The notes under the pieces were generated by a model. It searched no databases and had not been told where the DNA came from. It saw only the letters and a program-made list of their open reading frames with translations. This document shows, piece by piece, positions 17,401 to 25,324 of a stretch of DNA of 64,000 nt. This DNA comes from CAIWKO01 sp964469155 (GTDB taxonomy: Bacteria; Bacteroidota; Bacteroidia; Bacteroidales; CAIWKO01): assembly GCA_964469155.1 (NCBI GenBank), contig CAYXXU010000011.1, positions 1 to 64,000 of the forward strand, in the 5' to 3' direction. Position 1 is the first letter of the stretch. The number at the start of each line of letters is the position of its first letter. The position numbers and the translations under genes are program-made.

Positions 17401-17431
17401 AAAAAAGCTGCTTTTACAAAGCAGCTTTTTT
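17401..17431. terminator. Bidirectional terminator between hutH and M6 protease
   Basis: AAAGCTGCTTT and AAAGCAGCTTT form a 10-11 bp stem with a short TAC loop, flanked by A on one side and T on the other, so it can end both convergent genes. Confidence 0.8.
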
Positions 17432-17453
17432 ATTAATCATTTTTTTATCATTA

Positions 17454-20400
17454 CTATTTTAGAAAAACCTTCTTAATTGTACATTGCTCTTGTCCGCAAT
17501 ATTTAACTATAAAAACCGAACCTTTATTTTCAGAACTGAATGATACTGAAGTAGTTCCGGAAATTGTACGATGGAAAATTATCTGACCTAACAGATCGTA
17601 AATAATTAATTCTCCATTCAGATTTTCATTGGCGGTAATTTGAATTCCGTCTTCGTTGGTATAAATATGTACTGTTCCGGAGGCAGTTGGCGTGATACCC
17701 GTTATGGTCGGATTAAAATGCAGCATAAACCTACTGGTATTATTGCATGGGGAAGAACTGAAAACATAACTGTTATTATCAGCCAAATCCTGAATATTTC
17801 CGTTGAGCAGATCTTCAAGATACACTGTATGGCCCTCACCATTAAAGGTCGAGACCATATCGGCGGTTATAGTAAATTGGCCTGAAACCGTCGATTTAAA
17901 TCCTAATGGAACTAATTTTTCGCCTGTAAGAGTATTGAAAGTGTTGATTGAAATGAAATCCGAACCATTCAATATTGTATACAACTGTGGATATAAGGTG
18001 TCGGGGGCAAATATTTTAAAGGCATCATAAGATCCGTCGAAAGTATCGCTTGCGTAATCCTTAAACCTTACATAGGTGTCATCTGTATAACTATTAGCAT
18101 GGTTCATCACGAATAAGTGCAGGGTATTATCATTTTGAAGTGTTTTGTAAACCTGAGTTGGGTTATGAACCCTGACATTATTGTTACAACTCAGGGTTCC
18201 TGTTGAAAAACCATCGGGAACTCTTACCCAGAACGCCTGCATGGCCGGAATTATGCTTGTTGCAACAGGTGATCCTGTGCCAATTCCGTCAATGTATGAG
18301 CAAATATTTCCGTTGTGGCGGAAATAGATCGCATTCAACACATTGGTTTTGGTCCAGCCTGATGCATCCCAATCAATCGGACCAGGATAAGGATTGCCCA
18401 CCAGATTCCAGCCATGCCCTGTTGATGGTGCATTTTCAGTTCTTGTCAGCGAAACAGAAAGCGGACCCGTGTTGAGTGAACCAATAAAGTTCTTAACCAT
18501 ATCACCGTCTCCTTCGCTCTGAACATATTTTCTGCTATAACCTTTCATTACCGTTAAATTCACGGGACTGGCATTCGAAATGGTGGCCCAATTGTTTATG
18601 GTTTCATTGGCCCACCACAAACTTCTGTTAGGAGCTGTAAATATGGATGAAGATGCATCAGCAACAGGTGAAGAAAGATACTCCCAATGATTATCACTTC
18701 CCGGGTAAGAGCTACTTACCCACCTTTCAACTTTAACACTACCGCTGTTTTGGTATGAAATATTCCCTTTTGTAATGATTGAGCCAACGCCATTATTATC
18801 TGATTTAATAATTAATGCTTGCGGGCCATTCAGCATAAGGTCGCCTTCAATAGTGAGCGATTTTCCGATATCAATGGTCAGTAGTGCCCCATTCTGAATG
18901 GTAATGTTTCGGCATATGGCCGGATTTGACGGAAGGGCTGTAATATGAGGCATATTGGTTATGCCTGTTGGAATGATTACATCGCTTACGGCCGTGGGAA
19001 CAGCATTACAACTCCAGTTGGGAGCTACATCCCAATCACAGTTTGTATTTCCGTTCCATTGATTAACAACTGCCACCGTTACATCAAGACGTCCGGGACT
19101 TTCGCAACCGCTTACGGTCTGACTGGCATAGTAATGATTTCCGTTTACGATCAAAGTAGCCAGAGCTAAGGCTGTACCTCCCGTTGGGCTTGCATACCAT
19201 TGAATATTGGTACCGGTAGCCTGCAGATTCGCAATGGTAGCTGCCGGGCACAAATTCTGAGAAACAGATCCTGTCGGAATGGCAGTGGCATTAACTGTGA
19301 GGTTAACTGTATTGGCAACCCCAGTGATAGCCGGAGTTGAACTTACTACCCTTATCTTGTATCCCGTGCCGGTGACAGCAGCGGTTGGGATGGATGCATT
19401 GATGGTTCCTGCAACAGTCCCCGTTAATGTTCCGATATTTACCGGTGTGGTAAAGTTTCCTGAAGCATTTGAAAGCTGGGCTGTAAAAATATTACCCGAA
19501 ATGTAACTGCCCGAAATGGTAAACGGAACAATTACTGCAGCGCCTGCACAAAACGGACTTCCGCTGATGGTCCCTGTGGTAATAGAAGCCGAAACCGTTC
19601 CTGAAACTGCCACATCGTCCAGACAAACTCCATGACCGTATTTAGCATTTCCTTCAAAGGCAATATAATAATCAGATGAGGGATTGGGTAAGGAAATGGT
19701 TCTTTGGGTCCAAACGGTAACACTTGCATCATAGTTAACCAGAAAGGTCCATGTGCCTCCCGAAGAGGTTTTGTAATATACCGTTAATTGATCCTGATCA
19801 GGCGACCAAAGCGCCTGGGTATGCCAAAAAGTTAGGGTGGGAGATACTACTCCTGTCAAATCCATTGGCGGGGTGATAAGTTTTGTCTTATTTTCGGCGG
19901 TTGAAGCATCTTTAAAGGTTGCATTATAAGCTCCTCCATGAGTTGTTGACGGAATGCCTGTCCCGCTTCCTGCCATAAAGATCCAGTTGACACCTGAATT
20001 GTTCACCTGTTCCTGGGTCCAGCATAGGGGAATATTGCCTCCATTCTCGAAATTTTCGGTCCAGGGGAAATTTGTTATCGTATTGCAATAAGTCGTTGCG
20101 CTAATTGCTATGCCGGGCGAATAATTAGTTGCAGAAGAAACCGACCATACTTTATAATAATACATAGTGTTTCCCAAAAGGCCGGTGCTACTGAATGATG
20201 AAGCTCCCCCGGAATAAATGATGGTACCCCCTCCTGATAAGGTGTTTCCCGAATTATATGAAACGCCATCGGCGGGGGTGCCAAAAGTGTTATTGGTATT
20301 ATATGCCACTATCACATCATTGTTGGCTGTATTTTTTGTCCAGGAAAGATCGATGCGGGTGTTGCTGACAGGAGTTGCCACAACATTTGAAACTGGGTTA

Positions 20401-21983
20401 GCACCGGGGCAATTCATAAAACATAAAGTAATTACTTTGGTGGAAGTATTTTCTGCTATCCCCAGCAGGTCGCCATTGGTATTGGCTCCGGCCCATGAAT
20501 GGGAATGTGGCGTGGTGGCATCTCCGAAAAAGGTAACATTACTGCTCCCCGGAAAAGGACATCCCGTGCCATTGATGATGCCATAAGTGGTGGTTGGATT
20601 TCCTTCCGCATTGGCACAAACCGGGTACATGCCTTGCTGAGAGGTTCTGTTTCCGTAGGAAGTAAACTTTGCCTGACTATAATGATACACCATCAATCCA
20701 TGGCCCGGCACATTGGTATTAAAGCCTGTTTGCTGACGGTTCTCCATTAAAAAATATTCGTTGGCAGTGGTTGTATTGTATTTGTAGATCTGGGCATTCG
20801 ACGAAATATCATTTATGGTTAACGAAACGGCTGAAGTTAGCAGAACAGGTGTTACCCAGTTGAACTGTGTTTTAACATAGGGATTAAAATGAGGTGGTCT
20901 GCTGCCGGCAGGATTGCCGTTCCACGAACCATTCGCCATTACATCCCAACTTCCGGTGCCGTCATAGCTGCCGTTGGTAGCATAGTCGGTATCGTAATAA
21001 TCGGCCGAACCGCAGACATGACCAAATTCGTGACAAATCACACCAATAGTCGTTATTAAGGTTCCGCTGGTTCCGCGCAGTTCAGATGAACATGAATATT
21101 TTGAAAGTGAAACCCCGTCTTTGATCACCGGCGTGGCCAGCGACCAGGCATGCGCCCAAATAGTGTTGGTTGGTGCGCCGGCCTCTTCGCCATAACCGGC
21201 ATATATCACATAAACTCCGTCGACTGTGCCATCGTTATCATTATCGAAATTTGCAAAGTTTACATTGGGATCGGCCAGGTTTATAGCTTCGGAAATAAGC
21301 GCCCGCGGATTGGTATCAGTGCCCTGTCCGCCTGTGTTGGCTCCGTAATAGGCCATGGGTTGCGAAACCGTGTAAGGGCCGACCACCGTGGTGGTTATAT
21401 TGAACTGATTATACGAGGCCTCGAGGTAGTAATCTTTTACGCTACCAGCAGCGCCATTCAGATTATATCCTATCTGGTTCATCAGGTTGTTAAAATCGGC
21501 CTGGGTTTTTGTAAAAGCTTTATCGGTAAAGGCCACCAATATCATCACCAGGTTTTTATTGCCTGTGGGTGTAAATGCTTTAAGGGTGCTTTTCGGATTG
21601 GAGATCTGATCCCAATACGAGTTGAGTATGGTTATCTGGCTTACACTAAAGGTAAGGTTTTTAGGAATATTCTGCAAAAAGGTTATTTCGGCAAGGGTTC
21701 GGGTTGCCTCTTCACGGGCCTGGATTCCAGAGCAAACCAGGTCGCCTTTGTTGTTTAATTGAGCGTATTCCCAGCCTTCCTGACCGTTGTTTAACAGCGA
21801 ATATCCATCCATGGTTACGGCCCAATGCACTTTTTCGTCGCCTTTAAGTTGTATGGTTATTACCGAACCATCGGGCTGGGTGTATTGAAAAGGATAAGGA
21901 TAGGCCGAAACAGCAAATGTCTTATGGCTTACTGAGGCTGAAAGCGCCAGTATTGTGCAACTAAGAAGTAATCGTATTTTCAT
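17454..21983 (-). CDS. Secreted M6-family metalloprotease with T9SS type A sorting domain
   Basis: A 1509-residue exported zinc protease of the immune-inhibitor A/M6 family. The signal peptide is MKIRLLLSCTILALSASVSHKTFA. The zinc site HEFGH is at residues 318-322, extended as HEFGHVCGSADYYD. After the protease come a fibronectin type III domain (ANPVSNVVATPVSNTRIDLSW), a choice-of-anchor J/MAM-like domain (FPWTENFENGGNIPLCW), Ig-like segments, a G8-like stretch (WDVAPNWSCNAVPTAVSDV) and a C-terminal type A sorting domain ending KKVFLK. It should be exported through the type IX system and act outside the cell on unknown proteins. It converges on hutH across a shared terminator. Confidence 0.88.
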   Translation of the reverse strand: MKIRLLLSCTILALSASVSHKTFAVSAYPYPFQYTQPDGSVITIQLKGDEKVHWAVTMDGYSLLNNGQEGWEYAQLNNKGDLVCSGIQAREEATRTLAEITFLQNIPKNLTFSVSQITILNSYWDQISNPKSTLKAFTPTGNKNLVMILVAFTDKAFTKTQADFNNLMNQIGYNLNGAAGSVKDYYLEASYNQFNITTTVVGPYTVSQPMAYYGANTGGQGTDTNPRALISEAINLADPNVNFANFDNDNDGTVDGVYVIYAGYGEEAGAPTNTIWAHAWSLATPVIKDGVSLSKYSCSSELRGTSGTLITTIGVICHEFGHVCGSADYYDTDYATNGSYDGTGSWDVMANGSWNGNPAGSRPPHFNPYVKTQFNWVTPVLLTSAVSLTINDISSNAQIYKYNTTTANEYFLMENRQQTGFNTNVPGHGLMVYHYSQAKFTSYGNRTSQQGMYPVCANAEGNPTTTYGIINGTGCPFPGSSNVTFFGDATTPHSHSWAGANTNGDLLGIAENTSTKVITLCFMNCPGANPVSNVVATPVSNTRIDLSWTKNTANNDVIVAYNTNNTFGTPADGVSYNSGNTLSGGGTIIYSGGASSFSSTGLLGNTMYYYKVWSVSSATNYSPGIAISATTYCNTITNFPWTENFENGGNIPLCWTQEQVNNSGVNWIFMAGSGTGIPSTTHGGAYNATFKDASTAENKTKLITPPMDLTGVVSPTLTFWHTQALWSPDQDQLTVYYKTSSGGTWTFLVNYDASVTVWTQRTISLPNPSSDYYIAFEGNAKYGHGVCLDDVAVSGTVSASITTGTISGSPFCAGAAVIVPFTISGSYISGNIFTAQLSNASGNFTTPVNIGTLTGTVAGTINASIPTAAVTGTGYKIRVVSSTPAITGVANTVNLTVNATAIPTGSVSQNLCPAATIANLQATGTNIQWYASPTGGTALALATLIVNGNHYYASQTVSGCESPGRLDVTVAVVNQWNGNTNCDWDVAPNWSCNAVPTAVSDVIIPTGITNMPHITALPSNPAICRNITIQNGALLTIDIGKSLTIEGDLMLNGPQALIIKSDNNGVGSIITKGNISYQNSGSVKVERWVSSSYPGSDNHWEYLSSPVADASSSIFTAPNRSLWWANETINNWATISNASPVNLTVMKGYSRKYVQSEGDGDMVKNFIGSLNTGPLSVSLTRTENAPSTGHGWNLVGNPYPGPIDWDASGWTKTNVLNAIYFRHNGNICSYIDGIGTGSPVATSIIPAMQAFWVRVPDGFSTGTLSCNNNVRVHNPTQVYKTLQNDNTLHLFVMNHANSYTDDTYVRFKDYASDTFDGSYDAFKIFAPDTLYPQLYTILNGSDFISINTFNTLTGEKLVPLGFKSTVSGQFTITADMVSTFNGEGHTVYLEDLLNGNIQDLADNNSYVFSSSPCNNTSRFMLHFNPTITGITPTASGTVHIYTNEDGIQITANENLNGELIIYDLLGQIIFHRTISGTTSVSFSSENKGSVFIVKYCGQEQCTIKKVFLK

Positions 21984-22371
21984 GACTTTTTATTTTGATA
22001 ATAAACAATGTTCCAAATCGGGCGTAAAGATAGTACATCTCTTTTTGTTTTCCAAACTATTTTGAAAAAAAATGATGACCAAATTGTATTTTATAATGAC
22101 GTAATACGATAAATTATGTTTTTCGTTCTATAAATCCCCTAAAAAAAACCATTCTCTCTGAATGGTTTTTTTAACCTTTGCTGGTATGCAGTATTGAACC
22201 CAAATTCCACATCAGAAGATTCCCATGGCGGAAAAATAGAGACTATTGGGTTAGTATAATGGTAATCGGCAATGTAAATTGTATCCCGACACCTTGTGAT
22301 CAAGTTCGTTAAGGGACAGGCCAACTAAAGCATCAGATCAGAAATCCGTTGGTCGGTTGACTACAGGTTTC
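21984..22371. other. Gene-free stretch upstream of the M6 protease
   Basis: Holds the protease promoter region (no clear TAnnTTTG on the minus strand), a strong hairpin terminator near 22145, and a weak inverted pair AACCCAA/TTGGGTT around 22199-22255. I see no protein-like frame. Confidence 0.5.
22141..22173. terminator. Hairpin terminator
   Basis: AAAACCATTC (22145-22154), loop TCTCT, GAATGGTTTT (22160-22169), flanked by A and T runs on both sides. It could end the minus-strand small membrane protein operon, about 270 bases downstream of its stop. Confidence 0.7.
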
Positions 22372-22441
22372 ATCCAGATGCTTCCCTCACGCCCACGTAT
22401 TCATCATTAGTTCATTTCATTCCTAATGATTAATTTGGATT
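22372..22441. repeat. Dispersed ~70-bp intergenic element, copy 1
   Basis: Starts CCAGAT, contains CTCAC, ACG and CATTAGTTCATTTCATTCCTA, and ends GGATT. The same order of blocks occurs at 42304-42374. The CATTAG and CTAATG blocks form an inner inverted repeat. The element touches the stop codon of the gene at 22440. Confidence 0.45.
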
Positions 22442-22805
22442 AAAACATGTGTTGGAACATGCGGTCAAAGCCTCCGTCGAGGATGATATAAGAAAAAACA
22501 ACCGAATAGATTGCAAGGATGGCACCCTGCACTATGCCTACAATACCGAGAATAAAAGCTATCAGGGTTTTGGCAAACGAACCGCCATGATATTTAGCCT
22601 TATTGACTTTCCATTCGTCCATGCCGGCGCGGCCTTTGCGGAGTCCGATAATACTGAGTATGATTCCTGCCACACATGCAAAAAATCCGACAACAGGTAT
22701 CATATAAAGAAAGCTGAGGGCATTGCCCCAAATGCTAAGCCTTAATGCGTTGCCGGCTTCGGGTAAAAATTCTTTTTCGGGGAGGGTTTCGTTAATTGTT
22801 TCCAT
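22440..22805 (-). CDS. Small membrane protein, DUF4190-like (paralogue 1)
   Basis: A 121-residue inner-membrane protein with hydrophobic helices at about residues 28-50 and 80-105. Between them is a glycine-rich turn (SIIGLRKGRAGMDEWK), followed by YHGGSFAKTLIAFILGIVGIVQGAI. This helix-GxxxxG-helix plan is that of DUF4190-type proteins of unknown function. It is very similar to the next gene upstream (shared KEFLPEA, NAL, LSIWGNALS, YHGGSFAKTL and AFILGIVGIVQGAIL), a clear tandem duplication. Three such genes lie in a row on the minus strand. Confidence 0.7.
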   Translation of the reverse strand: METINETLPEKEFLPEAGNALRLSIWGNALSFLYMIPVVGFFACVAGIILSIIGLRKGRAGMDEWKVNKAKYHGGSFAKTLIAFILGIVGIVQGAILAIYSVVFSYIILDGGFDRMFQHMF

Positions 22806-22881
22806 GGCTTTTGTGTTTTGTGTTACCTTTCAATGGAATGGTTATTCCATCAGAAAAAAAATAATGAATAAATAAAAAGAA

Positions 22882-23232
22882 TCAAAGGTTTTCGAATATG
22901 GCAGCCGAAATGGCAATGGTAAATATCAATCCATAAATCGTAAGTATGGCGCCCTGCACTATGCCCACAATGCCGAGGATAAATGCCACCAGGGTTTTGG
23001 CAAAAGAGCCTCCATGATATCTTTTCTTATCGTTTTTCCAGATATCCATGCCGCTTTTACCTTTTTTCATGCCAAAAATGCTGATGATAATGCCGGCTAT
23101 GCAACACAATATTCCCAGAAAGGGGATCAAAAAAAGCAAACTCAGGGCATTGCCCCAAATGCTAAGTGTTAAAGCATTGGCGGCTTCGGGAAGAAATTCT
23201 TTTTGGGTCGGGGATTCATGTAATGTTTCCAT
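22882..23232 (-). CDS. Small membrane protein, DUF4190-like (paralogue 2)
   Basis: A 116-residue membrane protein, close tandem paralogue of the 22440 gene: METLHES-TQKEFLPEAANALTLSIWGNALS, then ISIFGMKKGKSGMDIWK and YHGGSFAKTLVAFILGIVGIVQGAIL. Two or three hydrophobic helices, no signal peptide and no catalytic motif. Its start is three bases from the stop of paralogue 3, so they are likely one transcript. Function unknown. Confidence 0.7.
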   Translation of the reverse strand: METLHESPTQKEFLPEAANALTLSIWGNALSLLFLIPFLGILCCIAGIIISIFGMKKGKSGMDIWKNDKKRYHGGSFAKTLVAFILGIVGIVQGAILTIYGLIFTIAISAAIFENL

Positions 23233-23235
23233 GAT

Positions 23236-23547
23236 CTATTGGATTAAATATTTTAAGTATCTGGTAAAAAGTATGGCAAATATAAAACAAATCAGGGAGA
23301 TAAATATGCCAATATAGCCCAATACTCTTCCAAAACGGGCATTGCGCAGCAGAGCATCTGCTATGCTTCCGGGAGTGGCACGTTGCATACGGCGAATGTT
23401 TCGGCCGGTTATGATGGCCACTAAGGATAGAATGAGGGAGAGTATGCAAAGAATAATGCCATAAACGGGTATCCAGAAAAACCAACAGATCATAAGGGAG
23501 AGCAGACCACTGAGAAAGGAGAGTAAGGAGGTGTTTTTAGAGGACAT
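23236..23547 (-). CDS. Small membrane protein, DUF4190-like (paralogue 3)
   Basis: A 103-residue membrane protein with the same plan: two helices (LLSLMICWFFWIPVYGIILCILSLIL), a basic loop (GRNIRRMQRATPGSIADAL), then another helix pair (LGYIGIFISLICFIFAILF). It is more diverged than the other two. The ATG at 23547 is chosen over an upstream start at 23565 because a promoter -7 element at 23563-23570 overlaps the latter. It appears to be the first gene of the three-gene unit. Confidence 0.6.
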   Translation of the reverse strand: MSSKNTSLLSFLSGLLSLMICWFFWIPVYGIILCILSLILSLVAIITGRNIRRMQRATPGSIADALLRNARFGRVLGYIGIFISLICFIFAILFTRYLKYLIQ

Positions 23548-23562
23548 GGGAGGATGTTTTTG

Positions 23563-23570
23563 CAAAAGTA
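23563..23570 (-). promoter_or_regulatory. Promoter -7 element of DUF4190-like operon
   Basis: Minus-strand TACTTTTG, an exact TAnnTTTG match, 15 bases before the ATG at 23547. Confidence 0.45.
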
Positions 23571-23704
23571 GGGATTTATTTTAGAATGGTCGACGGTGGT
23601 TTGTTGTCATTCGTTGCAGACATTTAGGCTTTAGGCATTTAGACTATCAGAAAGAAAGTTGTTGATCGTAGAGAATAACGGATCTAAAAACTGATATTGA
23701 AAAA

Positions 23705-23768
23705 CCTCTGTGCTCCTCTGTGCTCCTCTGTGCATTACCTCTGTGTTGCCTCTGTGTTGCCTCTGTGG
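23705..23768. repeat. Short CCTCTGTG repeat
   Basis: Six copies of CCTCTGTG separated by two to four bases (mostly CT, TTG or CATTA), the last CCTCTGTGG. It is a simple non-coding repeat between the membrane-protein operon and the next gene. Confidence 0.7.
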
Positions 23769-23782
23769 TATAAAAATAAAAA

Positions 23783-23816
23783 AACTCCCGAAACCTTTTT
23801 ACCAGCTTCGGGAGTT
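23783..23816 (-). terminator. Terminator of the 23883 gene
   Basis: AACTCCCGAA (23783-23792) pairs perfectly with TTCGGGAGTT (23807-23816). On the minus strand it is followed by a U-rich run. It lies 67 bases past the stop of the 23883 gene. Confidence 0.75.
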
Positions 23817-23882
23817 CCTGATATTTTATTCCTGCGGCGACTTATTACCTGATAAAGGATAGTCACCAGATGAGTTTTTGCG

Positions 23883-24494
23883 CTACACCACGCTGAACGA
23901 TATGGGCTGGCAGTAGTCAGCCTCGCCGGAAGCTGTCAGATAACAAAAACGAACCCAATACAGCCTGCGGGGTTCCAGACCCGAAAACGGAACCTTAGCT
24001 TTTGAAGACATTTTCAGGCGATTCCATTCTTTGCTGTCGGGCTGCGGACAAGGATCGGGAGCCATTTCAACCAGATAACAAATGGCCCCCGGTATGGCTT
24101 CGATTACGACTTTGCCGCTGCCCGAGTTTTTGCCTTGCACCACCTTTATATCGGGCCTGGGATTAATCACGCGGTCCTTTACCATCCAATAGCCGCTCGA
24201 AAGAAGCTTAGCCTCATCGCCGCCGGCCTCATTGTTGATATAATTGCCATTCCTGCGCACTTTGCTTATTAATTCATTACCCATTAAAGCGGCATTTTTT
24301 GTGGCCTGATGATCGCCATTTTTCGATTTATTGAGTTCTTTCTGCCATTCGGTTTGCTTGTTGCCTATATCCACCAAACTTTCGGGCAGGTCAGGGAAAT
24401 TGGCATTTCCGGTTAAACTTAATAACATATTGGTCAGAAATTCATCGAAGTCGGCTTGGGTAAGTTTCGCATAATTGATTTTAACTTTTTTCAT
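23883..24494 (-). CDS. Hypothetical protein with fibronectin III-like C-terminus
   Basis: A 203-residue protein of a type common in Bacteroidota and usually left unnamed. There is no signal peptide (MKKVKINYAKLTQADFDEFL). The N-terminal half is helical and polar (TEWQKELNKSKNGDHQATKNAALMGNELISKVRRNGNYI). The C-terminal half is beta-rich, with a fibronectin III-like ending (GSGKVVIEAIPGAICYLVEMAPDP ... FSGLEPRRLYWVRFCYL). A cytoplasmic location is likely. It has its own terminator. The 830 bases upstream hold the palindrome cluster and the 21-bp repeat. Function unknown. Confidence 0.65.
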   Translation of the reverse strand: MKKVKINYAKLTQADFDEFLTNMLLSLTGNANFPDLPESLVDIGNKQTEWQKELNKSKNGDHQATKNAALMGNELISKVRRNGNYINNEAGGDEAKLLSSGYWMVKDRVINPRPDIKVVQGKNSGSGKVVIEAIPGAICYLVEMAPDPCPQPDSKEWNRLKMSSKAKVPFSGLEPRRLYWVRFCYLTASGEADYCQPISFSVV

Positions 24495-24564
24495 TTTGTT
24501 TTGTTTTTTTAGGGTTTATAATTAGTTTGTTTTATTAAAATTGTAATCCCACGATGAATACCTC

Positions 24565-24668
24565 GTTCATTCAAATGAACTACCCCGCAGCAGAGCAGCG
24601 TGGTATCAATGGTAACTGACGGGTTAACCCGTCAGTTGATCAACATGTTTCGCCGCAGAGCGGCGGGG
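24565..24668. repeat. Cluster of palindromes
   Basis: Four hairpin-forming units in about 100 bases. GTTCATT-CA-AATGAAC is at 24565-24580. CCCCGC...GCGTGG is at 24583-24602. A perfect 24-base palindrome with arm AACTGACGGGTT is at 24614-24637. CGCCGC-AGAG-CGGCG is at 24651-24665. It could be a small mobile repeat (REP/MITE-like) or a protein-binding region. Confidence 0.55.
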
Positions 24669-24733
24669 AATAGACCCCATGCAGATTAAATAATACTGAT
24701 TTCCATCTCCTTACATTCATGTTGCCGCACCAT

Positions 24734-24859
24734 AAGTTTGCTTTACCTCTTCGGAAGTTTGCTTTAACCCTTCGGTTGTTTGCTTTAATCCTTCGCAAGT
24801 TTGCTTTGACCCTTCGGTTGTTTGCTTTGCCTCTTCGGAAGTTTGCTTTGTCGTTTCGG
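24734..24859. repeat. Six 21-bp tandem repeats
   Basis: Six adjacent 21-base units of the form (AA/TT)GTTTGCTTT then CCTCTTCGG-like, alternating AAG and TTG starts. The period is seven codons. On the minus strand one frame reads KQTSEEA/KQTTEGS-type heptads and stops at TGA, but it has no start codon. Confidence 0.8.
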
Positions 24860-25061
24860 AAACTTACTATGTTGCATTTCTGAACTATTTAGCACTATAT
24901 GTGATAGTTACCAATTCGCAAACCGAATACCTTCCCCTTCGGAAATCAATTTTATCAAAGAACGTGTTACCTTTTGTTGTAACATTTAAATAATAAGCAA
25001 CCCTAATGCCAAACTGTAAGTACAACAGAATATGATACTTGCCGGAAGGTGTTTCAGAAAA

Positions 25062-25111
25062 GTGTCCGTTATGGGTGTCCGTATTGGGACACTGTGTCCT
25101 GTTTGGGACAC
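25062..25111. promoter_or_regulatory. Paired inverted-repeat operator-like sites
   Basis: GTGTCC-6-GGACAC occurs at 25075-25092 and again at 25094-25111, with centres 19 bases apart. An extra GTGTCC half site is at 25062-25067. The sites lie about 210 bases before the OmpA-like gene. This looks like a cooperative dimer operator; the regulator is unknown. Confidence 0.5.
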
Positions 25112-25324
25112 TTTTTTAGGGCAAGACATTCCTTTTCAGGACAGGTTAGTGGTCATTGATTATCTTTGGGCATTAAAAATCAATGGATAGAGAAATATTT
25201 TTCTTAGCTTCTGACAATTTTTTTTGTAAATTTACCATCGGATTTCCATGAATAGAAGTAATGGTTCTTTTCATTTCAGGGAAGTTATTGTTTAATTAAA
25301 ATTAAATCTTCAGACCTGCTCTAA

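Larger units (their letters stand above)
24495..25324. other. 830-base gene-free stretch rich in repeats and palindromes
   Basis: Contains, in order, a cluster of palindromes (24565-24668), six 21-bp tandem units (24734-24859) and paired GTGTCC/GGACAC sites (25062-25111). Then comes an AT-rich promoter region for the OmpA-like gene without a good TAnnTTTG match. No convincing gene is seen. Confidence 0.6.

Noticed and set aside
23705..23768. Regulatory array or transposon end in the CCTCTGTG repeat
   Set aside because: It is a simple short repeat without inverted ends or a nearby transposase.
24734..24859. A real minus-strand coiled-coil gene in the 21-bp repeat
   Set aside because: No start codon lies after the upstream TAA in that frame. 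A different frame with an ATG gives only a basic 29-residue peptide.
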